Part shown: in pieces, positions 35,053 to 44,589 of the stretch | How the letters are laid out: every line of letters begins with the position of its first letter | Position numbering within the stretch: the first letter of the stretch is position 1 | Assembly: GCA_900318555.1 (NCBI GenBank) | Contig: ONKX01000018.1 | Location: 1-50,285, forward strand | DNA length: 50,285 nt | Reading direction: 5' to 3' | Origin: an uncultured Prevotellaceae bacterium | Lineage (GTDB): Bacteria > Bacteroidota > Bacteroidia > Bacteroidales > Bacteroidaceae | The notes under the pieces: model-generated | Databases searched by the model: none | What the model was told of the DNA's origin: nothing | The model's input: only the letters and a program-made list of their open reading frames with translations | Program-made: the position numbers and the translations under genes

Positions 35053-36531
35053 TTAGAAGTCAAGTTGACAACCGACGCCGAGTACGCGATTAGTACGTGT
35101 GAAGGTGTCGCTGACGCCCGCGGTAAGATAGTCGTTGCGGTTGTAATTGTCGTAGTTCGTCTGGAAATAAGCTGCCGAGACGATGACGTTATCGCTGACC
35201 TTATAGCTGAAACCGAGACCGATGCTATAGCTATTGACAATGAACGACATGTCGTTCATGTATTCGTCGGAGATTCCGTAGCGTGTGAGCTGTCCACCGC
35301 ACGACACGTTCAACTTGTCGTTCACATCCCATTCTACACCGGCGAGGAATTCGTTGGTGTTGTGTTTCAGCAGGTCCTGTGTGTTATTATACCATGAGGC
35401 ATCCTTATCGAAATAGTGGTGCCATCCGAGGTTTAGGCTGACGATGTCGATGGGTTTCCACTGAGCACCGATAGTAAGCAGTGCAGGTGCGTCCTCGTTG
35501 ACCTTCTCACCGTCGCGGTATTTGTTGACGGCAGCAATCTCGCTGGCCTCGTTGACAGTCGATTCGTTTTTCATACGGATCTGTGTCTTGAATTCGTACT
35601 TGGCAGCGAAGTTGAAGTTGCTGACCTTATAGTCGACACCAATGACAGGTGCGAAGCCTACACCATCCTGGTTACACAGCAGGTTAACACCCTGGGCATA
35701 TTTCTGCAACTGCAGCAGACTGCCGTGTGTTGCCTCGAGCTGTGCTTGCTGTGCGAGGAGTTCGGCAGGAACATCGATGCCGGCAGACTGATATTGTGCG
35801 ATGGCGGTATTGACCAGTGTGAGGTTGTTGTTGACAGTCGTTGAAGTGGTCTGCAGATAGTCGGCGAAATCGACGTAGCCCCCTTCGGTCTTCACCTGTA
35901 TGTTGTTCAGCTTGGCCTTATAGGTCGCGTCGCCGTAGAGCATGCGCAGACCACCATAAACCGACAGGTTAGGGTAGATCTTATACGCTGCACCGACCTG
36001 TACACCGTAGTAGTACTGACGGCCCTTCATGTAGCTGTCCATATCGTAACCCTGAGCGCCTAGAGGTTGGAGCATATGTGCTATAGAACCCACGACGCTC
36101 TCGAAAGAGCCCAGACCGTCGGCAAACTCACACGAGCCACCGCCGCCGGGTACGGAGAGATTGAACTGGATGCTCCAGTTACCTTTATTATATGCACCCT
36201 GCAGTGATGGAATGACTGGTGCGTCGGCCACACCCTCGAATTCCTTGACGCTCTGTCCGCCATTCTTCTTGCCCAATGCAAAGACGGGATTGGTGGAAGT
36301 GATAGTGCGTGTCTGATGTGCGTACTGCCAGTTGAGGGCTACGTGAAAACCTTCTGGCATGAATACTACGCCGGCAGGGTTTGAATAGACGCCGTCGAGT
36401 CCGATAGCTGCGTCACGCGCGGGATTCTTTAAAAATAGAATACTTTGGTTGGTGTTTGTGAGGATACCGCCAGCAAAAGCGGTTAACGTTGTCATCGTGA
36501 AAACAATCAACGAAAATACAATCTTTTTCAT
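35053..36531 (-). CDS. FadL/OmpP1-family outer membrane transporter
   Basis: 492 residues with a signal peptide (MKKIVFSLIVF...AFAGG). The hatch region NPARDAAIGLDGVYSNPAGVVFMPEG (first 20 residues at about 37-56) matches the N-terminal plug of FadL porins, which let hydrophobic compounds such as fatty acids cross the outer membrane. Strands continue to the C-terminal VLGVGCQLDF with terminal Phe. ATG 36531 is used rather than the upstream in-frame start at 36585. The upstream region carries a perfect inverted repeat overlapping the promoter. Confidence 0.88.
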   Translation of the reverse strand: MKKIVFSLIVFTMTTLTAFAGGILTNTNQSILFLKNPARDAAIGLDGVYSNPAGVVFMPEGFHVALNWQYAHQTRTITSTNPVFALGKKNGGQSVKEFEGVADAPVIPSLQGAYNKGNWSIQFNLSVPGGGGSCEFADGLGSFESVVGSIAHMLQPLGAQGYDMDSYMKGRQYYYGVQVGAAYKIYPNLSVYGGLRMLYGDATYKAKLNNIQVKTEGGYVDFADYLQTTSTTVNNNLTLVNTAIAQYQSAGIDVPAELLAQQAQLEATHGSLLQLQKYAQGVNLLCNQDGVGFAPVIGVDYKVSNFNFAAKYEFKTQIRMKNESTVNEASEIAAVNKYRDGEKVNEDAPALLTIGAQWKPIDIVSLNLGWHHYFDKDASWYNNTQDLLKHNTNEFLAGVEWDVNDKLNVSCGGQLTRYGISDEYMNDMSFIVNSYSIGLGFSYKVSDNVIVSAAYFQTNYDNYNRNDYLTAGVSDTFTRTNRVLGVGCQLDF

Positions 36532-36563
36532 TTCTTTTAAACTATTTTTCCTAAAAACGGGTG

Positions 36564-36608
36564 CAAAGGTAGTGTTATTGCACAAAACGGGTACAAAAGT
36601 GCAATAAC
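36564..36608 (-). promoter_or_regulatory. fadL-type gene promoter with a 10-bp inverted repeat (operator candidate)
   Basis: The -7 element TACCTTTG is at 36571-36564 and a TTTG at 36597-36594 (spacer 22). GTTATTGCAC (36574-36583) and GTGCAATAAC (36599-36608) form a perfect inverted repeat with a 15-bp gap lying across the spacer and the -33 site, a position suited to a repressor. More GTGCA/TGCAC steps follow to 36670. Confidence 0.55.
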
Positions 36609-36708
36609 AATTAACGCTTATTAACTAAAAAGCGCACACTTTCTGCACAAATGTGCCAAAATGTGCATAAAATTGTGTGCGATAACACAATTTTTTCGCT
36701 CTTACGTC

Positions 36709-38763
36709 TTACTTTTTATTCTCCGTCGGATAACTGACGCGGGTATGATAGATGGTCTTCAGTTTCTCAATGAGGACGGTCTTGGCATACTGGATGTCGC
36801 GGAAGGTGATAGGACACTCGCGGAAATATCCATCAGCCACCTGTGAGTCTACGATACGTTCCACCAGTTCGCGGATGGTCTGTTCAGTATAATCGGATAA
36901 CGACCGTGACGCCGCCTCGACGCTGTCGGCCATCATCAGACAAGCCTGTTCGCGTGTAAACGGATTCGGTCCGGGATACGTAAACAGCAGGTCATCCACC
37001 GGCTGGTCCGGGTGTTCGTTCTTATAGCGGATATAGAAGAACTTCGCCTTACCCTGACCGTGGTGTGTGGCGATGAAGTCGCGGATGACTTTCGGCAGAT
37101 TGTATTTGTCGGCCATCTTCAAACCCTCGGTGACATGACTGATAATATACTGTGCCGACTCAATATCGGTAAGCATCTCGTGGGGGTCGATGCCCGACTG
37201 GTTTTCGGTGAAATAGATGGGGTTGGCGAGTTTACCGATGTCATGATACAGGGCACCCGTACGAACCAGTTGTGAATCGGCATCAATCTTGTTTGCTATC
37301 TCGCCGGCAAGGTTTGCCACCTGTATAGAGTGATTGAACGTGCCGGGCGCTACCTCACTCATCCGTCGCAACAGGGTGCTGTTGGTATTCGAGAGTTCGA
37401 TGAGCGTGATATCGCTGGTGAAGCCGAACGCCTTCTCGATGAGGTAGAGTAATGGATAGGCAAAGAGAAGGAGTATGCCGTTGACGATGAGATAGTTATA
37501 GGAAGAGTAGTCTATCACGGTGAGTTCGGTGGTCTGTGTCCAGTCGAACGCGAGGTTTACGGCCATCGCTGCGAGGGTGATGATAAGTGCTGAACGGAAT
37601 ATCTGTGCGCGGTAGGAGAGTTCGCGTAGGGAATTGATGGCAACAAGTCCGGCCACGATTTCTACTACGACGAATTCGAACGGGTGTTGTAGCATGATGG
37701 AGCAGATGAGCACCATGATGACGTGTGTCATGAATGCCGTTCGGGAGTCCATAAACATACGTATGAATATGGGCACCATGGCATAGGGAAGTATATAGAC
37801 GTGTATGAAAGTGTTACGTACGAAGAGCGCGGTGAGTAGTGCGAATATGACGATGAGTGCATATAGCATGGTTAGTGAGCGCGGCTTGTCAAAGTAGTCC
37901 TTGCGATAGAGCGTCAGGTAGAGTGTGAAGCATATCATGAGGATGGTGACATAGAGTATCTGTCCAAGCAGTGATATGCGGTTTTGTACTTCATTCTTAT
38001 TGAGACGGTCGTTTTCCTTGAGATAGGACTGGATGATGTGATAGGTTTGCTGGTTGACAATCTCTCCGCGGTCAACGATCTTCTCACCTTTCTGAACGAG
38101 TCCACTAGCGAGCGGTATACTGGCGATAAGTTCGTTACGGCTGGTCTCGCTGCGTGTACGATCGTAGATAAGGTTCGGTTGGATATAGTTGTTCAGGTCG
38201 CATTTCTGCAACAGATGGCGGTGAGCGTTCAGCTTCTCGTCTTGGAAGAGCTGTTCGTAAGCGCTCTTGGCGGAATAGATTTCTAGGATAGACACGCTGC
38301 TAGCCTGTTTGTTATTGACAATACGGATCATGCTAAAGGTGTCTTTCTTGAGCTCTTCGTATTCCTTCGACTCCATGATGCCCTGCTGGTAAAGGCTATG
38401 CAGCCGGTTGGAGATGATTTCGATATAATCCAGCGGCAGCTCGGCGATGCCGTCAGGGTAGTCAGACACGAACTTCCGCACCATACGTGCCTCGATGGAG
38501 ACATCAATATTATAATAGGGTTCGTATTGCTTCAATATGCTGTCGCGCTCGTGTTTGATGGCCTCGTCGGATTTATACACGGGGAAGTCGAAGGGTGCCG
38601 TGAGATCAGCATATTTCCAAGGCTTGCCCTGTTCGACGAGATAGCTGTTGTTATTATCGTGTGGCATCGACCATACGACGATGGCAACGGTGCCTATCAC
38701 TAGTGCGGCACGTAGCAGCCAGTCGCGCCACAAAAGGTTCTCTTTCAGACTAAAATTGCTCAT
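36709..38763 (-). CDS. 7TM-HD family phosphohydrolase, PgpH-like (cyclic-di-AMP phosphodiesterase)
   Basis: 684 residues. One N-terminal membrane segment (about 15-32) leads to a large extracytoplasmic 7TMR-HDED domain to about 270, then seven membrane segments to ~450, and a C-terminal cytoplasmic HD domain (HSIQVANLAGEIA, YHDIGK near 503-508, ATHHGQGK). This order is that of PgpH, which hydrolyses cyclic-di-AMP. A -7 element TATCTTTG is at 38789-38782, divergent from gltX. Confidence 0.88.
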   Translation of the reverse strand: MSNFSLKENLLWRDWLLRAALVIGTVAIVVWSMPHDNNNSYLVEQGKPWKYADLTAPFDFPVYKSDEAIKHERDSILKQYEPYYNIDVSIEARMVRKFVSDYPDGIAELPLDYIEIISNRLHSLYQQGIMESKEYEELKKDTFSMIRIVNNKQASSVSILEIYSAKSAYEQLFQDEKLNAHRHLLQKCDLNNYIQPNLIYDRTRSETSRNELIASIPLASGLVQKGEKIVDRGEIVNQQTYHIIQSYLKENDRLNKNEVQNRISLLGQILYVTILMICFTLYLTLYRKDYFDKPRSLTMLYALIVIFALLTALFVRNTFIHVYILPYAMVPIFIRMFMDSRTAFMTHVIMVLICSIMLQHPFEFVVVEIVAGLVAINSLRELSYRAQIFRSALIITLAAMAVNLAFDWTQTTELTVIDYSSYNYLIVNGILLLFAYPLLYLIEKAFGFTSDITLIELSNTNSTLLRRMSEVAPGTFNHSIQVANLAGEIANKIDADSQLVRTGALYHDIGKLANPIYFTENQSGIDPHEMLTDIESAQYIISHVTEGLKMADKYNLPKVIRDFIATHHGQGKAKFFYIRYKNEHPDQPVDDLLFTYPGPNPFTREQACLMMADSVEAASRSLSDYTEQTIRELVERIVDSQVADGYFRECPITFRDIQYAKTVLIEKLKTIYHTRVSYPTENKK

Positions 38764-38798
38764 TTACGTACTAATTTTCTGCAAAGATACAAAAAACT

Positions 38799-38828
38799 CT
38801 TAACTTTCAACTCTAAACTCTAAACTTT
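38799..38828. repeat. 7-bp-period tract (CTAAACT)
   Basis: Degenerate heptamers CTTAACT, TTCAACT, CTAAACT, CTAAACT between the divergent pgpH and gltX promoters. Confidence 0.8.
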
Positions 38829-38832
38829 TTAT

Positions 38833-38840
38833 TACCTTTG
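38833..38840 (+). promoter_or_regulatory. -7 element of the gltX promoter
   Basis: TACCTTTG 21 bases before the gltX start. No clear -33 element, because the repeat tract occupies its place. Confidence 0.55.
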
Positions 38841-38861
38841 CAAAAAAATTAGAAGAATAGC

Positions 38862-40424
38862 ATGTCAGAAAGAAGAGTTAGGGTGCGTTTTGCACCCAGT
38901 CCTACGGGGGCTTTACACATCGGCGGCGTACGTACCGCACTCTATAATTACCTGTTTGCACGCCAGCATGGCGGCGACCTTGTGTTCCGCATCGAAGACA
39001 CCGACTCCACGCGTTTCGTGCCTGGAGCAGAAGAGTACATCATCGAGTCGTTCAAGTGGCTGGGTATCCAGTTCGACGAGGGCGTGTCGTTTGGTGGCGA
39101 CAAAGGTCCCTACCGTCAGAGCGAGCGCCGTGACATCTATAAGAAATATGTACAGCAGTTGTTGGATGCCGACAAGGCATATATCGCTTTCGATACCCCG
39201 CAGGAGTTGGAGGCCAAGCGTGCTGAGATTCAGAACTTCCAATACGACTGCCATACGCGCAGTCAGATGCGTAACTCGCTGACCCTCCCCAAGGAGGAAG
39301 TCGAGCAATTGATTGCTGCGGGCAACCAATATGTCGTTCGTTTTAAGGTTGAGGCCGGTCAGGAGATTCTTGTCAACGACCTCATCCGTGGTGAGGTACG
39401 TGTCAAGAGTGATATCTGCGACGACAAGGTGCTGTATAAGAGTGCCGACGAACTGCCTACATATCACTTGGCAAATATCGTCGACGACCATCTGATGGAG
39501 ATTTCCCATGTCATTCGCGGCGAGGAGTGGTTGCCCAGTGCCCCGCTGCATGTTATGCTGTATAGGGCTTTCGGTTGGGAAGATACTATGCCGCAGTTTG
39601 CCCATCTGCCGCTGTTGCTGAAACCTGTCGGCAATGGTAAGCTCTCCAAGCGTGATGGTGACAAGCTGGGATTCCCCGTATTCCCCTTGGAATGGCATGA
39701 CCCCAAGACGGGCGAAGTCAGTTCAGGCTATCGCGAACAAGGCTACCTGCCTGAAGCCGTCATTAACTTCTTGGCTCTGTTGGGCTGGAGTCCCGGCAAC
39801 GATCAGGAAATGATGACACTGGACGAGATGGTCAAACTCTTCGACATCTCTAAATGTTCGAAGAATGGTGCCAAGTTTGACTTCATGAAGGCAGAATGGT
39901 TCAACCGCCAGTACCTCCTGCAGCGTCCGGACACTGACTGGTGCCCTGCCTTCGACAAGGTGCTGAAGGAGAATGGCATCACGGCCACTGCCGAACAGGA
40001 AGCTGAAGTGGTGCGCATGATGAAGACGAAGGTCATCGAGGTGACAGACAAACAAGGCAACACCAGGAAGCGTAACGTTTCCTTCCCCAGTGACCTCTGG
40101 CCGCTTACAAAGTTCTTCTTCGTGGCTCCCACCGACTTTGACCGGGAGGGTGACAAATTTATCCGCAAGAACTGGAACGAGCAGACGGCAGATCAGATGC
40201 GTCAGATGCAAGCCGTGCTGGAAACCATCAACGACTGGAGCGTGGAAGGTCAGAAAGCCGTTGTCGACCCATGGGTGGAGCAGACGGGCTTCAAGCCTTG
40301 GAATGCATGGCGCATCGCCCTTGTCGGCACAGGTCAGGGACCTGACATGTACGAACTCTCTGCCTTCCTTGGCAAGGAAGAGACCCTCCGCCGTATGCAA
40401 CACGCCATAGAGGTCCTTGGGTAG
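38862..40424 (+). CDS. gltX: Glutamyl-tRNA synthetase
   Basis: 520 residues, class I synthetase. The HIGH-type motif HIGG (19-22) lies in [20 protein letters not shown], and the KMSKS-type motif KLSKR is at 260-264. Residue order and length fit bacterial GluRS that charges tRNA-Glu. It is followed by an 8-bp-period repeat and waaA. Confidence 0.95.
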   Translation: MSERRVRVRFAPSPTGALHIGGVRTALYNYLFARQHGGDLVFRIEDTDSTRFVPGAEEYIIESFKWLGIQFDEGVSFGGDKGPYRQSERRDIYKKYVQQLLDADKAYIAFDTPQELEAKRAEIQNFQYDCHTRSQMRNSLTLPKEEVEQLIAAGNQYVVRFKVEAGQEILVNDLIRGEVRVKSDICDDKVLYKSADELPTYHLANIVDDHLMEISHVIRGEEWLPSAPLHVMLYRAFGWEDTMPQFAHLPLLLKPVGNGKLSKRDGDKLGFPVFPLEWHDPKTGEVSSGYREQGYLPEAVINFLALLGWSPGNDQEMMTLDEMVKLFDISKCSKNGAKFDFMKAEWFNRQYLLQRPDTDWCPAFDKVLKENGITATAEQEAEVVRMMKTKVIEVTDKQGNTRKRNVSFPSDLWPLTKFFFVAPTDFDREGDKFIRKNWNEQTADQMRQMQAVLETINDWSVEGQKAVVDPWVEQTGFKPWNAWRIALVGTGQGPDMYELSAFLGKEETLRRMQHAIEVLG

Positions 40425-40428
40425 TAAT

Positions 40429-40475
40429 GTCGGAATAACGATATAACGAAATAACGCAATAACGAAATAACGAGA
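40429..40475. repeat. 8-bp-period tract (AAATAACG)
   Basis: ATATAACG, AAATAACG, CAATAACG, AAATAACG in tandem between gltX and waaA; a like tract occurs at 47378-47430. Confidence 0.85.
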
Positions 40476-40479
40476 CACA

Positions 40480-41778
40480 TTGTATAATTTAATTATTTAT
40501 ATCTACCAGCTGGGCGTCATCATTGCGAGCCTGTTTAATGAAAAGGTGCGCAAAATGTGGCGTGGCGAACGGGAGGCCATTCGCATCCTGAAGGAGAAGG
40601 TCGACCCCAACGCCCAGTACGTGTGGTTCCATGCTGCCTCGCTGGGAGAGTTCGAACAGGGCCGTCCGCTGATCGAACAGTTGCGACAGGATCATCCCGA
40701 GTACAAAATCCTGCTGACGTTCTTCTCGCCCTCGGGCTATGAGGTGCGCAAGAACTATGCCGGAGCCGACATCATTTGCTACCTGCCGTTGGACACCATT
40801 ACCAATGCACGTCGCTTCCTGCGAACCATCCGTCCCGTGATGGCATTTTTCATCAAGTACGAGTTCTGGTATAACTACCTGCATATCCTGAAACACCGCG
40901 GTGTACCCGTCTATAGCGTCAGCAGCATCTTCCGTCCGGGACAGATATTCTTCCGCTGGTACGGACGTCAGTACAGTCACGTGCTGAAGTGTTTCACACA
41001 TTTTTTCGTACAGAACGAGATTAGCAAGGAACTGCTGGGTACTATCGGCATCACGAACGTCTCTATCGTTGGTGATACCCGTTTCGACCGTGTGCTGCAA
41101 ATCAAGGCTGCCGCCAAACAACTGCCCATCGTCGAGGCGTTCCTAGATGTGAGAGGTGAGGGGTCAGAGGTCAGAGGTGAGAAGTCCGGTGCGGCGGAGT
41201 TTGGCTCTGCCGAAGCCCCGAAGGTCTTCGTCGCTGGCTCTTCATGGCCGCCCGACGAGGATATCTTTATCCCGTTCTTCAACGAACACCGCGACTGGAA
41301 ACTCATCATCGCCCCGCACGTCATTGGCGAAGAGCACCTCAAGCAGATTGAGTCCAAGCTCGCCGGCCGCAAAGTCGCAAGATATTCCTCTCTGGAAGAT
41401 CCAGAAAATCCGGAAATTCCAGATAATCTAGAGGTCCTCATCATCGACTGCTTTGGACTCCTCAGCAGCATCTACCACTATGCCGACGTCACCTATGTCG
41501 GTGGCGGTTTTGGCGTGGGCATCCACAACACGCTCGAGGCCGCCGTTTGGGACGTTCCCGTCATTTTTGGTCCCAACAACGAACGTTTCCAGGAGGCGCA
41601 GGGACTGAAAGCCTGCGGTGGAGGATACGAAATCACCGGTGCCGACGATTTCCGCTGTATCATGCAGCGGTTCATCGACACCCCGCAGACCATCACGGAG
41701 GCCGGCCGTCAGTCCGGTGCCTTCGTCCAACAGATGACCGGCGCTACGAAAAAGGTCCTAAGCGCTGTAGAATTATAA
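40480..41778 (+). CDS. waaA: 3-deoxy-D-manno-octulosonic acid (Kdo) transferase
   Basis: 432 residues from a TTG start; the residues that follow (YNLIIYIYQLGVIIASLFN) match the usual N-terminus of Bacteroidetes WaaA, so no residues are missing. It attaches Kdo to lipid A at the inner membrane. Seen: WFHAASLGEFEQGRPLIEQ (~49-67), SGYEVRKNY, and the GT-B C-terminal lobe with AGSSWPPDE and YVGGGFGVGIHNTLEAA. Two in-frame stretches come from short repeats: DVRGEGSEVRGEKSG (41147-41191) and DPENPEIPDN (about 41398-41427). They lie in the linker between the two lobes and at a surface loop and are probably tolerated. Confidence 0.9.
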   Translation: MYNLIIYIYQLGVIIASLFNEKVRKMWRGEREAIRILKEKVDPNAQYVWFHAASLGEFEQGRPLIEQLRQDHPEYKILLTFFSPSGYEVRKNYAGADIICYLPLDTITNARRFLRTIRPVMAFFIKYEFWYNYLHILKHRGVPVYSVSSIFRPGQIFFRWYGRQYSHVLKCFTHFFVQNEISKELLGTIGITNVSIVGDTRFDRVLQIKAAAKQLPIVEAFLDVRGEGSEVRGEKSGAAEFGSAEAPKVFVAGSSWPPDEDIFIPFFNEHRDWKLIIAPHVIGEEHLKQIESKLAGRKVARYSSLEDPENPEIPDNLEVLIIDCFGLLSSIYHYADVTYVGGGFGVGIHNTLEAAVWDVPVIFGPNNERFQEAQGLKACGGGYEITGADDFRCIMQRFIDTPQTITEAGRQSGAFVQQMTGATKKVLSAVEL

Positions 41779-41788
41779 TTAGAAAGTC

Positions 41789-42310
41789 ATGGCTTTAATC
41801 AAGAGTTACCGTGGTCTGACACCCAAATGGGGTAAGGACTGTTATTTCAGCGAAAATGCAACCATCGTCGGTGATGTCACGATGGGTGACGAGTGCAGCA
41901 TCTGGTTCAATGCCGTCGTACGCGGCGACGTAGCCCCCATCACCATCGGCAACGGCACCAATGTCCAGGACGGTTCCTGCGTCCACGTCACTCACGACAC
42001 CGGTCCTACGCATATCGGCAACATGGTGACCATCGGACATAACGTCACCGTCCACGCCTGTACCATCCACGACGGCGCTCTTATCGGGATGGGGGCGACG
42101 CTGCTTGACGGCTGCGAGGTGGGCGAAGGGTCTATCGTCGCTGCCGGAGCCTTGGTATTACAAAACACGAAGATTGGCCCTCACGAGATTTGGGGTGGCG
42201 TGCCGGCGAAATACCTCAAGCCCACTCGTCCCGGACAAACCGACAATTCGAAGCATTACGTGGAATACGCGAAGATATATATGGACGAGAATCCCGACTG
42301 CCGCTACTAA
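41789..42310 (+). CDS. Gamma-carbonic-anhydrase-like acyl-carrier hexapeptide-repeat protein
   Basis: 173 residues with a left-handed beta-helix of hexapeptide repeats (ATIVGDVTMGDECSIWFNAVV, first 20 residues; later VTIGHNVTVHACTIHDGALIGMG). Metal-binding histidines lie in VHVTHD and GHNVTVH, as in YrdA/PaaY proteins. The reaction is unknown for this subfamily. It follows waaA by 10 bp. Confidence 0.88.
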   Translation: MALIKSYRGLTPKWGKDCYFSENATIVGDVTMGDECSIWFNAVVRGDVAPITIGNGTNVQDGSCVHVTHDTGPTHIGNMVTIGHNVTVHACTIHDGALIGMGATLLDGCEVGEGSIVAAGALVLQNTKIGPHEIWGGVPAKYLKPTRPGQTDNSKHYVEYAKIYMDENPDCRY

Positions 42311-42323
42311 ACCGCCACATACT

Positions 42324-44573
42324 ATGAACAAACTGCTAACCATCTGCTTTTTGCTATTCACCTCCCTGACACTATATGCGCAGCCCGGGGACTACGAATG
42401 GAGCACGCCCAGCAAGAATTCCTCCGAGTCGATGCCCTGCGGTGGCGGCGACATCGGTATGAACGTCTGGGTGGAACAGGGCGACATCCTTTTCTACCTC
42501 TCGCGCAGTGGTTCGTTCGACGAGAATAATACGCTGTTAAAGGCAGGTCGCTTCCGTGTCAGTCTGTCTCCGGGATTGGATATGACGCATTTCCGTCAGA
42601 TACTCCACCTTGCTGACGGCTATGTCGAGATTACTGACGGCCAACTCTCCGTCCAACTTTGGGCCGACGTCAAGAAACCTGTCGTTCATGTCGACGTGTC
42701 GAGTCCGAAGGTGAAGCAGAACATGGCGGTGACCTACGAAAACTGGCGTATGCAGGACCGCGAGATGACGAAGCGCGAATGTTTCCAGTCGAGTTATAAG
42801 TTTGCGGCGCCGAAGGGTCTGAAGACACTTGCCGACAAGGTCATAACGACGAATAAAGGTGTCACTTTCCTGCATAAGAACGGTGAAGAGACCATTTTCG
42901 ATGCCACCGTCACTCAGCAGGGCATGGATGCTGTGAAGGACCGCCTCTATAATCCGCTGAAAAACCTCATCAGCGGTGGTAAGATGCAGGTGCGTGACAT
43001 GGTGCTGATGGACTCCATCCGCGGTCGCTATGCCAGCACCGACTACAGCGGTTGGATGTATGTGACGAAATTTCCCAAGCGTACGCTGCACCTGCAAATC
43101 ATTATGGCGAACGTGCAAGGTACCGAGCAGGACTTCTCCGACGCCATCGCTGCCACCGAGAAGCTCATCAGTCGTGAAATTGACCGCCAGGCCTCGCGCC
43201 AGTGGTGGAACGAATTCTGGCAGCGTAGCTACATCGAAACCCCCGCTCCCTCGGCCTCTTCGCCCGCCTCGGGCCTTGCTACCCCTGCCGCCCTCATCCG
43301 CAACTACACCCTCTTCCGCTATATGCTGGGCTGTAATGCCCTTAGCCAGTGGCCTACAAAATTCAATGGCGGCCTGTTTACCTTCGACCCCGAATACGTC
43401 AACGAGGCCGACGAATACCGCCTCTCGCCAGATTTCCGCAACTGGGGTGGGGGAGTCCATACAGCTCAGAACCAGCGCCTCGTCTATTGGCCTATGCTAA
43501 AAAACGGTGACTACGATGCGTTGAAAGCCCAGATAGACTTTTACCTGCGCATCTATAAGAATGCCGAGGAACGTTCGCGACTCTATTGGGGTCATGAGGG
43601 TGCCTGCCTGACGGAACAAATCGAGAACTATGGTCTGCCCTGCTATCCTGAATACGGCACGAAGCGTCCTGCCGGTTTCGACCCGGGACTGGAGCGTAAC
43701 GCATGGCTGGAATACGAATGGGACACCGCCCTGGAATTCTGCATGATGGCCCTCGAAGCTGAAAGCTACCAAGGCGCCTCTAACTCTAACCTCTTACCTC
43801 TAACCTCTGACCTCTCAGCCTTCGTCCGCTCCTGCCTGCGCTTCTTCGACGAACACTACCAGTACCTCGCCAACCAGCGCGGTGCCAAGCGCCTCGACGC
43901 CAATGGCAAGCTCGTGCTCTATCCTGGTTCTGGCGGCGAGACGTATAAGATGGCATACAACTCCACCTCTACCATTGCTGCCCTGCATACTGTCGCGACC
44001 GCTGTCGGCGATACGGCACTGTTGAGTCGCCTTCCTGACATTACGATACGCAATGGTATGATTGCGCCGGCACTGCACTACGAACGCGTGCAGAACACTG
44101 AACCCACACAGCTCTATCCCGTATTCCCTTGGCGGATGTACGGTGTTGGACGCCCCGATATCGACATTGCCCGTAATACTTACCTCAATGACTCGCTGGC
44201 AATCCAGTTCCGCTCACATGTCGGGTGGAAACAGGACGCCATCTGGGCCGCCTGTCTCGGACTGACCGACGAGGCCCAGCGCCTGGTGACGCTCAAGATG
44301 CAGGACGGTCCTTTCCGTTTCCCAGCCTTCTGGGGACCGGGCTTCGACTGGGCACCCGACCATAACTGGGGCGGGTCAGGCATGATTGCCATGCAGGAAA
44401 TGCTCCTGCAGGAAGTCGGCGACACGCTCTACCTCTTCCCCGCCTGGCCCCGCGACTGGGATGTCCGCTTCAAGCTCCATGCCTCCCGCGGCACGGTTGT
44501 CGAAGCAGAAATGCGTAAGGGAAAAGTCATCAATGTCAAGGTGACACCTAAACGACGTAAAACCATCTATTAA
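42324..44573 (+). CDS. DUF5703 / GH95-like glycoside hydrolase, secreted
   Basis: 749 residues with a signal peptide (MNKLLTICFLLFTSLTLYAQ). The N-terminal DUF5703 domain starts with WSTPSKNSSESMPCGGGDIG (about 26-45). The rest resembles the (alpha/alpha)6-barrel of GH95/GH65-type enzymes, with WGHEGACLTEQIE, GFDPGLERNAWLEYEWDTA and PGSGGETYKMAYNSTSTIAAL. It probably cleaves plant or host glycans outside the cytoplasm; the substrate is not predictable. The segment SNSNLLPLTSDL (about 487-498) is encoded by a 7-bp-period repeat tract at 43777-43818. Confidence 0.8.
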   Translation: MNKLLTICFLLFTSLTLYAQPGDYEWSTPSKNSSESMPCGGGDIGMNVWVEQGDILFYLSRSGSFDENNTLLKAGRFRVSLSPGLDMTHFRQILHLADGYVEITDGQLSVQLWADVKKPVVHVDVSSPKVKQNMAVTYENWRMQDREMTKRECFQSSYKFAAPKGLKTLADKVITTNKGVTFLHKNGEETIFDATVTQQGMDAVKDRLYNPLKNLISGGKMQVRDMVLMDSIRGRYASTDYSGWMYVTKFPKRTLHLQIIMANVQGTEQDFSDAIAATEKLISREIDRQASRQWWNEFWQRSYIETPAPSASSPASGLATPAALIRNYTLFRYMLGCNALSQWPTKFNGGLFTFDPEYVNEADEYRLSPDFRNWGGGVHTAQNQRLVYWPMLKNGDYDALKAQIDFYLRIYKNAEERSRLYWGHEGACLTEQIENYGLPCYPEYGTKRPAGFDPGLERNAWLEYEWDTALEFCMMALEAESYQGASNSNLLPLTSDLSAFVRSCLRFFDEHYQYLANQRGAKRLDANGKLVLYPGSGGETYKMAYNSTSTIAALHTVATAVGDTALLSRLPDITIRNGMIAPALHYERVQNTEPTQLYPVFPWRMYGVGRPDIDIARNTYLNDSLAIQFRSHVGWKQDAIWAACLGLTDEAQRLVTLKMQDGPFRFPAFWGPGFDWAPDHNWGGSGMIAMQEMLLQEVGDTLYLFPAWPRDWDVRFKLHASRGTVVEAEMRKGKVINVKVTPKRRKTIY
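43777..43818. repeat. 7-bp-period tract inside a coding region
   Basis: On the minus strand it reads GAGGTCA, GAGGTTA, GAGGTAA, GAGGTTA and so on, the family seen between genes at 19990 and 25697. It is in frame and adds about 14 residues. Confidence 0.75.
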
Positions 44574-44589
44574 TTAATACATAAACATT

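Noticed and set aside
42105-42323. N-terminal extension of the DUF5703 protein
   Set aside because: It runs in another frame through the hexapeptide-repeat gene; a clean signal peptide begins at 42324.
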